Position numbers and translations under genes: made by a program. Below are positions 41,537 to 50,800 of a DNA stretch of 64,000 nucleotides, one piece after another. Source of the stretch: Sinosporangium siamense (GTDB lineage Bacteria; Actinomycetota; Actinomycetes; Streptosporangiales; Streptosporangiaceae); the NCBI RefSeq assembly GCF_016863435.1, contig NZ_BOOW01000008.1, positions 124,001-188,000 of the forward strand, read 5' to 3'. Numbering within the stretch: position 1 is the first letter of the stretch; each line of letters begins with the position of its first letter. The notes beneath the pieces were generated by a model. That model saw nothing but the letters and a program-made list of their open reading frames with translations, was not told the origin of the DNA and did not search any database.

Positions 41537-42751
41537 GTGGCGGTGGCGGGTGGCCCGGGGCTGCTGGTGCTCATGGGGTCGGGGGAGACGTCTCCCACCA
41601 TGGTCGGGGTGCATCGCACGGTGGTCGGCAGGCTGCCCAGGCGGCCGGGCGCGCTGCTGCTCGACACCCCTTACGCGTTCCAGGAGAACGCCAAGGACAT
41701 CTCCGCGCGGGCACGGCACTACTTCGCCCGCAGCGTCGGCCTCGTGGTCGACGTCATGGCGGAGGACGCCGCCTGGCGGCTGCGTGAGGCCGACTGGGTG
41801 TTCTCGGGTCCTGGCAGCCCGACCTACGCGATGGAGCGCTGGAAGGCCGCGAGCGTGGCAGGCGAGCTGCGCGAGCGCATCGCCGCGGGCCGAGGGGTGA
41901 CGGTGCTCGCCTCGGCGGCGGCGTGCACGGCGGGGCTCGCCACGGTGCCGGTCTACGAGATCTACAAGGTGGGGTCCGCGCCTTACTGGGCGCCGGGGCT
42001 CGACCTGCTCGGCGAGATCGGCCTGCGGGCCGTGGTGATCCCGCACTACGACAACACCGAGGGCGGCACCCACGACACACGTTTCTGTTATCTCGGCGAA
42101 CGCCGCCTGGCCGCGATGGAGGCCGAGTTGCCTGACGCCGCGGCGATCCTGGGGGTGGACGAGCACACGGCGGTGGTGCTGGACTTCGCCGAGGGCACGG
42201 CCGAGGTGATGGGCCGCGGCGGGCTCACCATACGCCGCCGGGAGGGCCAGACGGTCCTGCCCCACGGCACCCTGCTCACCTTGGCCGGCCTGCGGGCGCT
42301 GGCGGACGGCTCGGGCGCGCCGGACGTGACCCTGCGGCCGGTCCACCGCGGCGAGCGTGAGCCGCGGGCCACCCTGGCCGAGGTGCTCAAGAGCTGCGAG
42401 GGCCGGTTCGACACGGCCCTGCGCGGCCGCGACCCCGAGGGGATGACGGGGGCGGTGCTCGACCTGGAGAACGAGATCGCGACCTGGGCGGCGGACACCG
42501 AGGAGGACGACGGAGGCGTCGACCAGGCCCGCGACGTCCTGCGCCACCTGATCGCCCGGATGGGCCGCACCTGCGACCCCCGCGACCGCCGCGAGCGCCT
42601 CACCCCGGTCGCCGACCCCATGATCGCGCTGCGCGCGAGGCTGCGGGCTCACGGCGATTACCGTACGGCTGACGCCGTACGCGCGGCCTTGTCCGCGATC
42701 GGGGTGGTGGTTCACGACACCGCCGACGGGCCGCGCTGGTCGGTGCGCTGA
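41537..42751 (+). CDS. Peptidase S51/class-I amidotransferase-like protein fused to a CysS-type C-terminal domain
   Basis: A 404-residue protein with two parts. Residues about 1-250 resemble the S51 peptidase/cyanophycinase-like class-I amidotransferase fold: LLVLMGSGETSPTM at the start, FSGPGSPTYAMERW, and an elbow-like LASAAACTAGL in which S126 may be the nucleophile, although the usual SAG is SAA. Residues about 300-404 match the C-terminal helical domain of cysteinyl-tRNA synthetase: MTGAVLDLENEIATWA and the end ADAVRAALSAIGVVVHDTADGPRWS, like the CysS tail. The GTG start has a GGGAGAGGTGA site. The role is unknown; a link to cysteine or tRNA metabolism is only suggested by the tail. Confidence 0.75.
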   Translation: MAVAGGPGLLVLMGSGETSPTMVGVHRTVVGRLPRRPGALLLDTPYAFQENAKDISARARHYFARSVGLVVDVMAEDAAWRLREADWVFSGPGSPTYAMERWKAASVAGELRERIAAGRGVTVLASAAACTAGLATVPVYEIYKVGSAPYWAPGLDLLGEIGLRAVVIPHYDNTEGGTHDTRFCYLGERRLAAMEAELPDAAAILGVDEHTAVVLDFAEGTAEVMGRGGLTIRRREGQTVLPHGTLLTLAGLRALADGSGAPDVTLRPVHRGEREPRATLAEVLKSCEGRFDTALRGRDPEGMTGAVLDLENEIATWAADTEEDDGGVDQARDVLRHLIARMGRTCDPRDRRERLTPVADPMIALRARLRAHGDYRTADAVRAALSAIGVVVHDTADGPRWSVR

Positions 42752-42802
42752 TTCCCCTCCCTGCTCCCGCGACGAGATTCCCCTCCCTGCCCCCACGACG
42801 AG
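42751..42802. repeat. 26-bp tandem repeat, two copies
   Basis: Two adjacent 26-base units starting ATTCCCCTCCCTGC (42751-42776 and 42777-42802), differing at two bases, directly after the stop of the fusion gene. Confidence 0.85.
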
Positions 42803-43058
42803 CGGATTTTCCGGCAAAGCGTGTCCAGGCCGCGTCGAAAGATCTTGCGGGTGATCCCAAGGGGGATTCACGGCTTGACCGGTCGGTCAGGCGGGGGGCG
42901 TGTTCTGGGGAAATGGGGGAGATGTAGGGAATGCGTCAACGCCGGGGGAGTGGGCGTATGGAAGCCGTCAAGAAGCCAGATATAGCGAAATTTCTCCGCT
43001 TTGCTGCTCTCAGAGTCGCCTATCCGGTGGGCGACAGGGATGTATCAGAGGAGTGGAG
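42752..43058. other. Upstream region of the kdp operon
   Basis: A 307-base gap. After the 26-bp repeats it holds an AT-richer stretch near 42975-43010 and a GAGGAGTGGAG ribosome-binding site just before 43059. It should contain the kdp promoter and any operator for a KdpE-type activator. I saw no clear inverted-repeat operator and no convincing cyclic-di-AMP riboswitch. Confidence 0.4.
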
Positions 43059-43142
43059 ATGGCAGACGTCATCTTCGTCGTCCTGACGATCGCGATCTTC
43101 GTGATCTTCGGGATGATCGTGAAGGCGGTAGAGCGCCTGTGA
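43059..43142 (+). CDS. Small membrane protein preceding kdpF
   Basis: A 27-residue single-span peptide, [22 protein letters not shown] followed by AVERL. It has a strong GAGGAGTGGAG site, and its stop overlaps the GTG of kdpF. Similar short peptides occur just ahead of kdpF in other actinomycetes, as I recall, but carry no name. Coupling suggests it is made with the Kdp complex; it may be an extra stabilising subunit like KdpF. Confidence 0.7.
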   Translation: MADVIFVVLTIAIFVIFGMIVKAVERL

Positions 43143-43228
43143 GTGCTGTCAATCTCGCCGGCCTGATAGTGGCCGTCGGCCTGGTGATCTTCATGATCGT
43201 GGCGTTGCTATTCCCGGAGCGCTTCTGA
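43139..43228 (+). CDS. kdpF: Potassium-transporting ATPase subunit KdpF
   Basis: A 29-residue single-helix peptide, [26 protein letters not shown], typical of KdpF including the LLFPERF end. KdpF stabilises the KdpABC potassium pump in the membrane. The GTG overlaps the preceding stop, and its TGA overlaps the kdpA ATG. Confidence 0.92.
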   Translation: MSAVNLAGLIVAVGLVIFMIVALLFPERF

Positions 43229-44889
43229 TGAACCCCACCCTCGCGGGAATCCTCTTCATCGGGTCCCTCATTCTCGCGCTTGTGCTCGTGCACAAACCTC
43301 TCGGCGATTACATGTTCCGGGTCTACACCGGCGGGCGGCATCTCGCGGTGGAGCGCGTGATCTACCGCCTGCTCGGCGTGCAACCCGGCACCGAGCAGAA
43401 GTGGAGCGTCTACGCCCGCGGCGTGCTCGCCTTCTCGGCGGTCTCGATCCTGCTGCTCTATGGCATGCAGCGCCTGCAGGACAAGCTCTTCCTGAGCGTC
43501 GGCATGGAGCCGGTGACCGATCACATCGCCTGGAACACGGCGATCAGCTTTGTGACCAACACCAACTGGCAGGCCTACTCCGGTGAGTCCACGATGGGCT
43601 ACCTGGTGCAGATGGGCGGCCTTGCCGTACAGAATTTCGTGTCGGCCGCGGTCGGCATGGCGGTGGCGATCGCGCTTGTGCGCGGGTTCGCCCGCCGCGG
43701 CACCGACCAGCTCGGGAACTTCTGGGTGGACCTGGTGCGCGGCACGCTGCGCATCCTGCTGCCGATCGCCTTCGTCGGCGCGATCGTGCTCGTGGCCGGC
43801 GGCGCGATCCAGAACTTCGCCGATCCGCACACGGTCAACACCCTCACCGGCGCCCAGCAGACGATCACCGGCGGGCCCGTGGCCAGCCAGGAAGTGATCA
43901 AGGAGCTCGGCACCAACGGCGGCGGCTTCTACAACGCCAACTCCGCCCACCCCTTCGAGAACCCCACGAGCTGGACGAACTGGGTGGAGATCTTCCTGAT
44001 CCTGCTCATCCCGTTCGCCATGCCTCGCACCTTCGGCAAGATCGTCGGCGACGTGCGCCAGGGATACGCGATCGTCGCCGTCATGGCCACGCTCGCGATC
44101 ATCAGCGTGACCCTCACCAACGTCTTCGAGGTGGCCCACGGCGGCACGGTGCCGCAGGCGGTCGGTGCGGCCATGGAGGGCAAGGAGGCCAGGTTCGGCA
44201 TCATGAACTCGGCCACCTTCGGCGCGGCGACCACCCTGACCTCCACCGGAGCCGTGAACTCCTTCCACGACTCCTACACCGCGCTCGGCGGCATGATGAC
44301 GATGTTCAACATGATGCTGGGCGAGGTCGCCCCCGGCGGTGTGGGCGCGGGCCTGTACGGCATGCTCGTCCTGGCCGTGATCACGGTCTTCGTGGCCGGG
44401 CTCATGGTGGGCCGCACCCCCGAATACCTCGGCAAGAAGATCGGGGCGCGCGAGATCAAGTTCGCGGCGTTCTACTTCCTCACCACGCCGATCCTGGTGC
44501 TCGTCGGCACCGCCTCCGCGATGGGCTCAGCGGAACATCGGGCCGGCATGCTGAACACCGGGCCGCACGGCCTGTCGGAGATCCTCTACGCCTTCACCTC
44601 GGCCGCCAACAACAACGGCTCGGCGTTCGCCGGCCTCACCGTCAACACGCCCTGGTATGACGTCGCGACCGGTCTCGCCATGGTGATCGGGCGGTTCCTG
44701 CCGATCATCCTCGTGCTCGCCCTGGCGGGCTCGCTGGCCAGGCAGGTGCCGGTGCCGGCGTCGGCGGGCACGCTGCCCACGCACCGCCCCCAGTTCGTCG
44801 GCCTGGTCGTGGGCGTCACGGTGATCCTCGTCGCCCTCACGTTCCTCCCCGCCCTGGCGCTCGGGCCGCTCGCAGAAGGACTCCAGTAG
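43228..44889 (+). CDS. kdpA: Potassium-transporting ATPase subunit KdpA
   Basis: A 553-residue membrane protein that forms the potassium-selective pore of the Kdp pump. The four filter-type loops are visible, among them [48 protein letters not shown] and [13 protein letters not shown]. Ten hydrophobic segments fit the superfamily-of-K-transporters fold. The start overlaps the kdpF stop, and kdpB begins two bases after its stop. Length matches the family. Confidence 0.98.
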   Translation: MNPTLAGILFIGSLILALVLVHKPLGDYMFRVYTGGRHLAVERVIYRLLGVQPGTEQKWSVYARGVLAFSAVSILLLYGMQRLQDKLFLSVGMEPVTDHIAWNTAISFVTNTNWQAYSGESTMGYLVQMGGLAVQNFVSAAVGMAVAIALVRGFARRGTDQLGNFWVDLVRGTLRILLPIAFVGAIVLVAGGAIQNFADPHTVNTLTGAQQTITGGPVASQEVIKELGTNGGGFYNANSAHPFENPTSWTNWVEIFLILLIPFAMPRTFGKIVGDVRQGYAIVAVMATLAIISVTLTNVFEVAHGGTVPQAVGAAMEGKEARFGIMNSATFGAATTLTSTGAVNSFHDSYTALGGMMTMFNMMLGEVAPGGVGAGLYGMLVLAVITVFVAGLMVGRTPEYLGKKIGAREIKFAAFYFLTTPILVLVGTASAMGSAEHRAGMLNTGPHGLSEILYAFTSAANNNGSAFAGLTVNTPWYDVATGLAMVIGRFLPIILVLALAGSLARQVPVPASAGTLPTHRPQFVGLVVGVTVILVALTFLPALALGPLAEGLQ

Positions 44890-44891
44890 AC

Positions 44892-47036
44892 ATGGCCACG
44901 CAAGTGATCCCCACCCCCGGTGCTCCGAGCCCGGCCCCGCCCGGCAAGGTGGGCGGGGGGCTCCTCGACCCCAAGCAACTGGTCAAGTCGTTCCCCGCCG
45001 CGTTCCGCAAGCTGAACCCCGCCACGCTCTGGCGCAACCCGGTCATGTTCATCGTGGAGATCGGCGCGGTCTTCACGACGGTCGTGGCGATCGCCGAGCC
45101 CTCGTTCTTCGCCTGGGCGATCGTCGCCTGGTTGTGGCTGACCGTCGTCTTCGCCAACCTGGCCGAGGCCGTGGCCGAAGGCCGGGGCAAGGCCCAGGCG
45201 GCGACCCTGCGGGCGGCCAAACGCGACACCAACGCGCGCAGGCTCAAGGACTGGAGCTCCGGCCGGCCCGAGCCGACCTGGGACACGGTCGGGGCGACCG
45301 AGCTGAAACAGGGCGAGTTCGTCGTCGTTGCGGCCGGGGAGATCATCCCCGGGGACGGCGACGTCGTCGAGGGCATCGCCAGCGTCGACGAGTCGGCCAT
45401 CACCGGCGAGTCCGCCCCGGTCATCCGCGAGTCCGGCGGCGACCGGTCGGCGGTCACCGGCGGCACCAAGGTGCTCTCCGACCGCATCATCGTGAAGATC
45501 ACCCAGAAGCCCGGCGAGAGCTTCATCGACCGCATGATCGCCCTGGTCGAGGGGGCGAACCGGCAGAAGACCCCCAACGAGATCGCACTGAACATCCTGC
45601 TGGCCGCGCTCACGATCATCTTCCTGGTCGCGACCGTCACCATGCAGCCGCTGGCGATCTACTCCAAGGCACAGAACCCCGGCGTCGCCGACTCCCTGGC
45701 GCTGACCGCGAACGGCGTCACCGGCATCGTGCTGATCTCCCTGCTGGTCTGCCTGATCCCCACCACGATCGGCGCCCTGCTGTCGGCCATCGGCATCGCC
45801 GGCATGGACCGCCTGGTCCAGCGCAATGTGCTCGCCATGAGCGGGCGCGCCGTCGAGGCGGCGGGCGACGTCAGCACCCTCCTGCTCGACAAGACCGGCA
45901 CGATCACCCTCGGCAACCGCCAGGCCTCGGAGTTCCACCCCGTGCCCGGAGTGTCGCCGGACGATCTCGCCGCCGCCGCCCAGCTCGCAAGCCTCGCCGA
46001 CGAGACCCCCGAGGGCCGCTCGATCGTGGTCTACGCCAAGCAGGCGTACGGCTTGCGCGAACGGCAGCCGGGTGAGCTCGCGCACGCCGAATGGGTGCCG
46101 TTCACCGCGCAGACCCGCATGAGCGGCGTCGACGTGGACGGGCGGAAGATCCGCAAGGGCGCCGCCGCCGCCGTGATGAAGTGGGTCAGGGAGGCCGGCG
46201 GCCACCCCACCGAGGAGGTCGGCCACATCGTGGACGGCATCTCGGCGGCCGGCGGCACCCCGCTGGTGGTCGGCGAGGTCGCCGGCGGCAAAGCCCACGT
46301 GCTCGGCGTCATCCACCTCAAGGACGTCGTCAAGCAGGGCATGCGTGAGCGGTTCGACGAGATGCGCCGCATGGGCATCAGAACCGTGATGATCACGGGT
46401 GACAACCCGCTGACCGCGCGGGCCATCGCCGAGGAGGCGGGGGTCGACGACTTCCTGGCCGAGGCGACACCCGAGGACAAGCTCGCCCTCATCAAGAAGG
46501 AGCAGGAGGGCGGCAGGCTGGTCGCCATGACCGGTGACGGCACCAACGACGCGCCCGCGCTCGCGCAGGCCGACGTGGGTGTGGCCATGAACACCGGCAC
46601 GTCGGCCGCCAAGGAGGCCGGCAACATGGTCGACCTCGACTCCAACCCCACCAAGCTCATCGAGATCGTCGAGATCGGCAAGCAGCTCCTCATCACGAGG
46701 GGCGCCCTGACGACCTTTTCCATCGCCAACGACATCGCGAAGTACTTCGCGATCATCCCGGCGATGTTCGCCGCGGTCTACCCCGGCCTCGACACGCTCA
46801 ACGTCATGCGCCTGGCCAGCCCGCAGTCGGCGATCCTGTCGGCCGTCGTCTTCAACGCGCTGATCATCGTGGCGCTGATCCCGCTGGCGCTGCGGGGCGT
46901 GCGCTACCGGCCCGAAAGCGCCGAGAAGCTGCTGAGCCGCAACCTCTACATCTACGGCCTCGGCGGCATCATCGCCCCCTTCATCGGCATCAAGATCATC
47001 GACCTGCTCATCCAGTTCCTTCCGGGGATGTCGTAA
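44892..47036 (+). CDS. kdpB: Potassium-transporting ATPase subunit KdpB
   Basis: A 714-residue P-type ATPase that powers KdpA. The phosphorylated aspartate is D333 in [10 protein letters not shown], the actuator motif is [10 protein letters not shown], and the hinge is [22 protein letters not shown]. The N-terminal 40 residues are somewhat longer than in E. coli KdpB and polar. The region [29 protein letters not shown] is typical of KdpB. The stop overlaps the ATG of kdpC. Confidence 0.98.
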   Translation: MATQVIPTPGAPSPAPPGKVGGGLLDPKQLVKSFPAAFRKLNPATLWRNPVMFIVEIGAVFTTVVAIAEPSFFAWAIVAWLWLTVVFANLAEAVAEGRGKAQAATLRAAKRDTNARRLKDWSSGRPEPTWDTVGATELKQGEFVVVAAGEIIPGDGDVVEGIASVDESAITGESAPVIRESGGDRSAVTGGTKVLSDRIIVKITQKPGESFIDRMIALVEGANRQKTPNEIALNILLAALTIIFLVATVTMQPLAIYSKAQNPGVADSLALTANGVTGIVLISLLVCLIPTTIGALLSAIGIAGMDRLVQRNVLAMSGRAVEAAGDVSTLLLDKTGTITLGNRQASEFHPVPGVSPDDLAAAAQLASLADETPEGRSIVVYAKQAYGLRERQPGELAHAEWVPFTAQTRMSGVDVDGRKIRKGAAAAVMKWVREAGGHPTEEVGHIVDGISAAGGTPLVVGEVAGGKAHVLGVIHLKDVVKQGMRERFDEMRRMGIRTVMITGDNPLTARAIAEEAGVDDFLAEATPEDKLALIKKEQEGGRLVAMTGDGTNDAPALAQADVGVAMNTGTSAAKEAGNMVDLDSNPTKLIEIVEIGKQLLITRGALTTFSIANDIAKYFAIIPAMFAAVYPGLDTLNVMRLASPQSAILSAVVFNALIIVALIPLALRGVRYRPESAEKLLSRNLYIYGLGGIIAPFIGIKIIDLLIQFLPGMS

Positions 47037-47893
47037 TGGAACGTCTGCCAAGCTGGGTCCGCCAGCACCTCGCCGCGCTCCGCACGTTGCTCGTGCTCAC
47101 CGTGGTGACCGGGGTCGTCTATCCGCTGCTCGTTACCGGCGTCGCCCAGGCGGTGTTCAACGGCAAGGCCAACGGCTCGATGATCGAAGTCGCCGGCAAG
47201 CCCGTCGGCAGCGCGCTGATCGGCCAGTCCTTCTCAGACGCCGACGGCAAGCCGATCGCGAAATACTTCCAGAGCAGGCCGTCGGCCGCCGGCGACGGCT
47301 ACGACCCGACCTCGACCGGCGCCGGCAACCTCGGCCCCGAGGACGTCGTCGACACCCTGCCTGTGCCGGGTGCCAAGGACGACGAGGGCAACCCCGACGC
47401 GGGCAGGCAGTCCCTGCTCACCCAGGTCTGCGCCCGCAGCAAGGCCGTCGGCGAGCTGGAGGGCGTCAGCGGGGCCAGGCCCTATTGCACGGCGGACGGA
47501 GTCGGGGCGGTCCTCAAGGTCTTCGCCGACCGCGCCGTGAGTGTCAACCAGGCCTGCCCGGCGGTGCCGTTCGTCTCCACCTATCAGGGGCTGCGCGTCG
47601 AATGCGGGAAGCCCGGCGAGGACTACGCCGCGGGCCGCACCGTGCCCGTGCGCGGCGACGCGAAGGCTGTCGTGCCCGCCGACGCCGTCACCGCCAGCGG
47701 CAGCGGCCTCGACCCGAACATCTCGGTGGCCTACGCCGAACTCCAGGCCCCCCGCGTCGCCCGCGAGCGCGGCCTGCCCGTGGACCGCGTCCGCGGCCTC
47801 ATCGCCGGCCACACCGCCGGCCGCGCCCTCGGCTTCATGGGCGAACCGGCGGTCAACGTGCTCGAACTCAACCTCGCCCTGGACAAGGGCTGA
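47036..47893 (+). CDS. kdpC: Potassium-transporting ATPase subunit KdpC, long form
   Basis: KdpC is a single-span protein that helps KdpA and KdpB work together and raises ATP affinity. The N-terminal helix (LRTLLVLTVVTGVVYPLLVTG) and the block FQSRPSAAGDGYDPTSTGAGNLGP are diagnostic, as is the C-terminal DPNISVAYAELQAPRVA and VNVLELNLALD. At 285 residues it is much longer than the roughly 190 of E. coli KdpC: an extra region of about 80-90 residues with three cysteines (about 145-200) lies in the outside domain. It is in one operon with kdpFAB. Confidence 0.95.
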   Translation: MERLPSWVRQHLAALRTLLVLTVVTGVVYPLLVTGVAQAVFNGKANGSMIEVAGKPVGSALIGQSFSDADGKPIAKYFQSRPSAAGDGYDPTSTGAGNLGPEDVVDTLPVPGAKDDEGNPDAGRQSLLTQVCARSKAVGELEGVSGARPYCTADGVGAVLKVFADRAVSVNQACPAVPFVSTYQGLRVECGKPGEDYAAGRTVPVRGDAKAVVPADAVTASGSGLDPNISVAYAELQAPRVARERGLPVDRVRGLIAGHTAGRALGFMGEPAVNVLELNLALDKG

Positions 47894-47966
47894 TTTTCAT
47901 GCGCAGGACAGTCACCCGCACCGCCCGGCACACGAGGGCCGATATCCCGACGGGCATGACACCACC

Positions 47967-50618
47967 ATGAACCAGCGGGGAAGGCTGCGGGTCTACCTCG
48001 GGGCGGCTCCCGGGGTCGGCAAGACATACGCGATGCTCGGCGAGGGACGCCGGCGTCTCGACCGGGGCACCGACGTGGTCGTCGGCCTGGTCGAGACGCA
48101 CGGGCGTCTGCGTACGGCGGAGCTGCTCGAAGGGCTGGAGGTGGTGCCCCGGCAGACGCTGGTGCACCGGGGCGCCACCTTCACCGAGATGGACGTCGAC
48201 GCCATCGTCGCCCGGCGTCCGAAGGTCGCGCTGGTGGACGAGCTCGCGCACACCAACGTGCCGGGGGCGCGCAACGAGAAGCGCTGGCAGGACATCGAGG
48301 AGCTGCTCGAAGCCGGCATCGACGTCATCGCGACCGTCAACGTGCAACACCTGGACTCCGTCAACGACGTCGTCCAGCAGATCACCGGTGTGCCGCAGCG
48401 GGAGACCGTGCCGGACGAGGTGGTGCGCCGGGCCGACCAGGTGCAGCTCGTCGACATGGCGCCGGACGCGCTGCGCCGCCGCATGGCCCACGGCAACGTC
48501 TACCCGCCGGAGAAGATCGACGCCGCCCTGTCGAACTACTTTCGCGAGGGCAACCTGACCGCCCTGAGGGAGCTGGCGCTGCTGTGGGTCGCGGGAAAAG
48601 TCGATGAGCAACTCGACCGCTACCGTGCGGAACACGGGATCGCGGGCACGTGGGAGGCGCGTGAACGAGTGGTGGTGGCGCTCACCGGCGGGCCCGAGGG
48701 CGACACGCTGATCCGGCGTGCCGCCCGCATCGCCGCCCGCACCAAGGGCGCCGACCTGCTCGCCGTCCACGTCACCTCCTCCGACGGGCTGACCCGGGTC
48801 GATCCGGCCAACCTGAAGCGGCAGCGCTCGCTTGTGGAGAGCCTCGGCGGGTCCTACCACCAGGTGGTCGCCCACGACGTGCCGCGCGGGCTGCTCGACT
48901 TCGCCCGCGGGGTGAACGCCACGCAGCTCGTGCTCGGGGCCTCCCGGCGCGGGCGGTTCGCGCAGTTGCTCTCACGCGGGGTGGGGGTGACGACGACGGC
49001 GCTGTCCGGGTCGATCGACGTCCACATGATCACCCACGAGCAGGTGAGCCGCCGCAGCCGCTCCCGCTCACGCGCCGTGCTCACCCGGACCAGGCTCCAG
49101 GCGGGGTGGGCCCTCGCCGCGCTGGCGCAGCCCGCGCTCACGGCGGCGCTCTACCGGTTCCGCGAGGACGCAGGACTGCCCGTCGAGATCCTGCTGTTCC
49201 TGCTGGTCGTCGTCATCGTGTCCTTGGTGGGCGGCATGTGGCCGGCGGTGACCGCCGCGGTCTTCGGCTTCCTGCTGCTCAACTACTACTTCACCCCGCC
49301 GCTCGACCAGTTCACCGTCTCCGATCCGCAGAACCTGCTCGCGCTCATCGTCTACGTGCTGATCGCCGTCATGGTCAGCGCCGTCGTGGACCTCGCGGCC
49401 AGACGCACCCGCGAGGCGGCGCGGGCGAGCGCCGACGCCGAGGTGCTGTCGACGCTCGCCGGGCACGTGCTGCGCGGTGAGCACGCGCTCAACTCGCTGC
49501 TCGGCCGCCTGCGCGAGACCTTCGTGCTCAGCTCGGTGACGCTGCTCGAACGGCTGCCAGGCACCGTGCCGAGCCCGAGCGACCAGTCCGACCCCGGCGC
49601 CTGGCGCATCGTCGCCACCTCGGGCGGCACCCCCTGCACATGCCCGGGGGCGGCCGACACCGAGATGGTCATCGACGAGGAGCTGATCCTCGCGCTGCGG
49701 GGCCGCCTGCTCGACGCGGCGGACCGGCGGGTGCTGGAGGCGTTCGCCGCCGAGGCGGCGGTCGCGCTGCGCCAGCAGCGCCTCGCAGAACAGGCCGAAC
49801 GCGCCCGCCCGCTGGCCGAGGCGGACAAGATGCGCACGGCGCTGCTGGCCGCGGTCAGCCACGATCTGCGCACCCCGCTGGCCTCCGCCAAGGCCGCCAT
49901 CGAGAGCCTGCGCGCCACCGACGTCACCTGGTCGGCCGAGGACGAGGAGGAACTCCTCGCCACGGCGGACGAGTCGCTCGTCAAGCTCGCCCGCCTGGTC
50001 TCCAACCTGCTCGACATGAGCCGGCTCCAGGCGGGGGTGCTCGGGCTGGACACCCAGCCGGTCGCGCTGGAGGACGTCGTGCCGCGCGCCATCGACGACC
50101 TCGGCCCGCTGGGCGAACGGGTGCGCGCGGGCATCTCCCCGGAGATCCCGCAGGTCGTGGCCGACCCGGCGCTGCTGGAACGCATCCTGGTCAACCTCGT
50201 CTCCAACGCCGTGCGCTACAGCCCGGCGGACGGCAAGGTGCTGGTCACCGCGAGCGGTTACCGCGAGCGGGTCGAGATCCGCGTCATCGACCGCGGAAGC
50301 GGCATCCCACGCGAGGAACACGACCGGGTCTTCCTGCCCTTCCAGCGGCTCGGCGACCGGGACAACCACACGGGGGTGGGACTCGGGCTCGCCCTGTCGC
50401 GCGGCCTCGCCGAGGCCATGGGCGGCACGCTGACCCCCGACGACACCCCGGGTGGCGGCCTCACCATGATCCTCACTCTGCCGATCCACATCCCCGCCGT
50501 GCCGACCGCAGCCGCTCAGTCCCCCACCGAGCCCCTCGGCCACGCACCCGCTGCTCTCACCGTCCCGCCGCAGACGCGGCGGGAAGCGGACCTACCTGGC
50601 CCCGATCAGCCGGAATGA
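47967..50618 (+). CDS. kdpD: Osmosensitive potassium-channel histidine kinase KdpD
   Basis: An 883-residue sensor kinase that detects potassium limitation and normally phosphorylates KdpE. The N-terminal KdpD domain has a Walker A, GAAPGVGKT at 12-20, and a universal-stress-protein-like domain follows (about 230-360). Membrane helices lie at about 375-470 (VVVIVSLVGGMWPAVTAAVF). After a GAF-like stretch, the HisKA motif is VSHDLRTPL with H632, and the ATPase boxes are NLVSNAVRYSP, DRGSGIP and GVGLGLALSRG. A 23-codon frame (47899-47970) overlaps the ATG and may aid coupling. No kdpE follows; the next gene is a KimA-like importer. Confidence 0.95.
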   Translation: MNQRGRLRVYLGAAPGVGKTYAMLGEGRRRLDRGTDVVVGLVETHGRLRTAELLEGLEVVPRQTLVHRGATFTEMDVDAIVARRPKVALVDELAHTNVPGARNEKRWQDIEELLEAGIDVIATVNVQHLDSVNDVVQQITGVPQRETVPDEVVRRADQVQLVDMAPDALRRRMAHGNVYPPEKIDAALSNYFREGNLTALRELALLWVAGKVDEQLDRYRAEHGIAGTWEARERVVVALTGGPEGDTLIRRAARIAARTKGADLLAVHVTSSDGLTRVDPANLKRQRSLVESLGGSYHQVVAHDVPRGLLDFARGVNATQLVLGASRRGRFAQLLSRGVGVTTTALSGSIDVHMITHEQVSRRSRSRSRAVLTRTRLQAGWALAALAQPALTAALYRFREDAGLPVEILLFLLVVVIVSLVGGMWPAVTAAVFGFLLLNYYFTPPLDQFTVSDPQNLLALIVYVLIAVMVSAVVDLAARRTREAARASADAEVLSTLAGHVLRGEHALNSLLGRLRETFVLSSVTLLERLPGTVPSPSDQSDPGAWRIVATSGGTPCTCPGAADTEMVIDEELILALRGRLLDAADRRVLEAFAAEAAVALRQQRLAEQAERARPLAEADKMRTALLAAVSHDLRTPLASAKAAIESLRATDVTWSAEDEEELLATADESLVKLARLVSNLLDMSRLQAGVLGLDTQPVALEDVVPRAIDDLGPLGERVRAGISPEIPQVVADPALLERILVNLVSNAVRYSPADGKVLVTASGYRERVEIRVIDRGSGIPREEHDRVFLPFQRLGDRDNHTGVGLGLALSRGLAEAMGGTLTPDDTPGGGLTMILTLPIHIPAVPTAAAQSPTEPLGHAPAALTVPPQTRREADLPGPDQPE

Positions 50619-50800
50619 GCCGGATGACCACCTCTTCATCCCCCTCATCGTCGTCCCCTCCCGCCGCCGGGCAGCGCGCGGGGATCGCCGCGAACCCGGG
50701 CACTTTGCGGGAAGTGCCGGGGTTTGTCGGCCTAGGTGTACGACCCGCCGCAGGTGCGGGGAAGCGGAGGTGACGGGCGCCGGTCCGATGGAATGACCGG

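Noticed and set aside
40703-42871. Very long minus-strand open frame (over 700 codons)
   Set aside because: Most of it is antisense to the S51-type fusion gene and reflects GC-rich third positions; only the end, from about 41146 down, looks like a protein.
42752-43058. Cyclic-di-AMP riboswitch before kdp
   Set aside because: The functional context would fit, but the sequence lacks the expected conserved segments.
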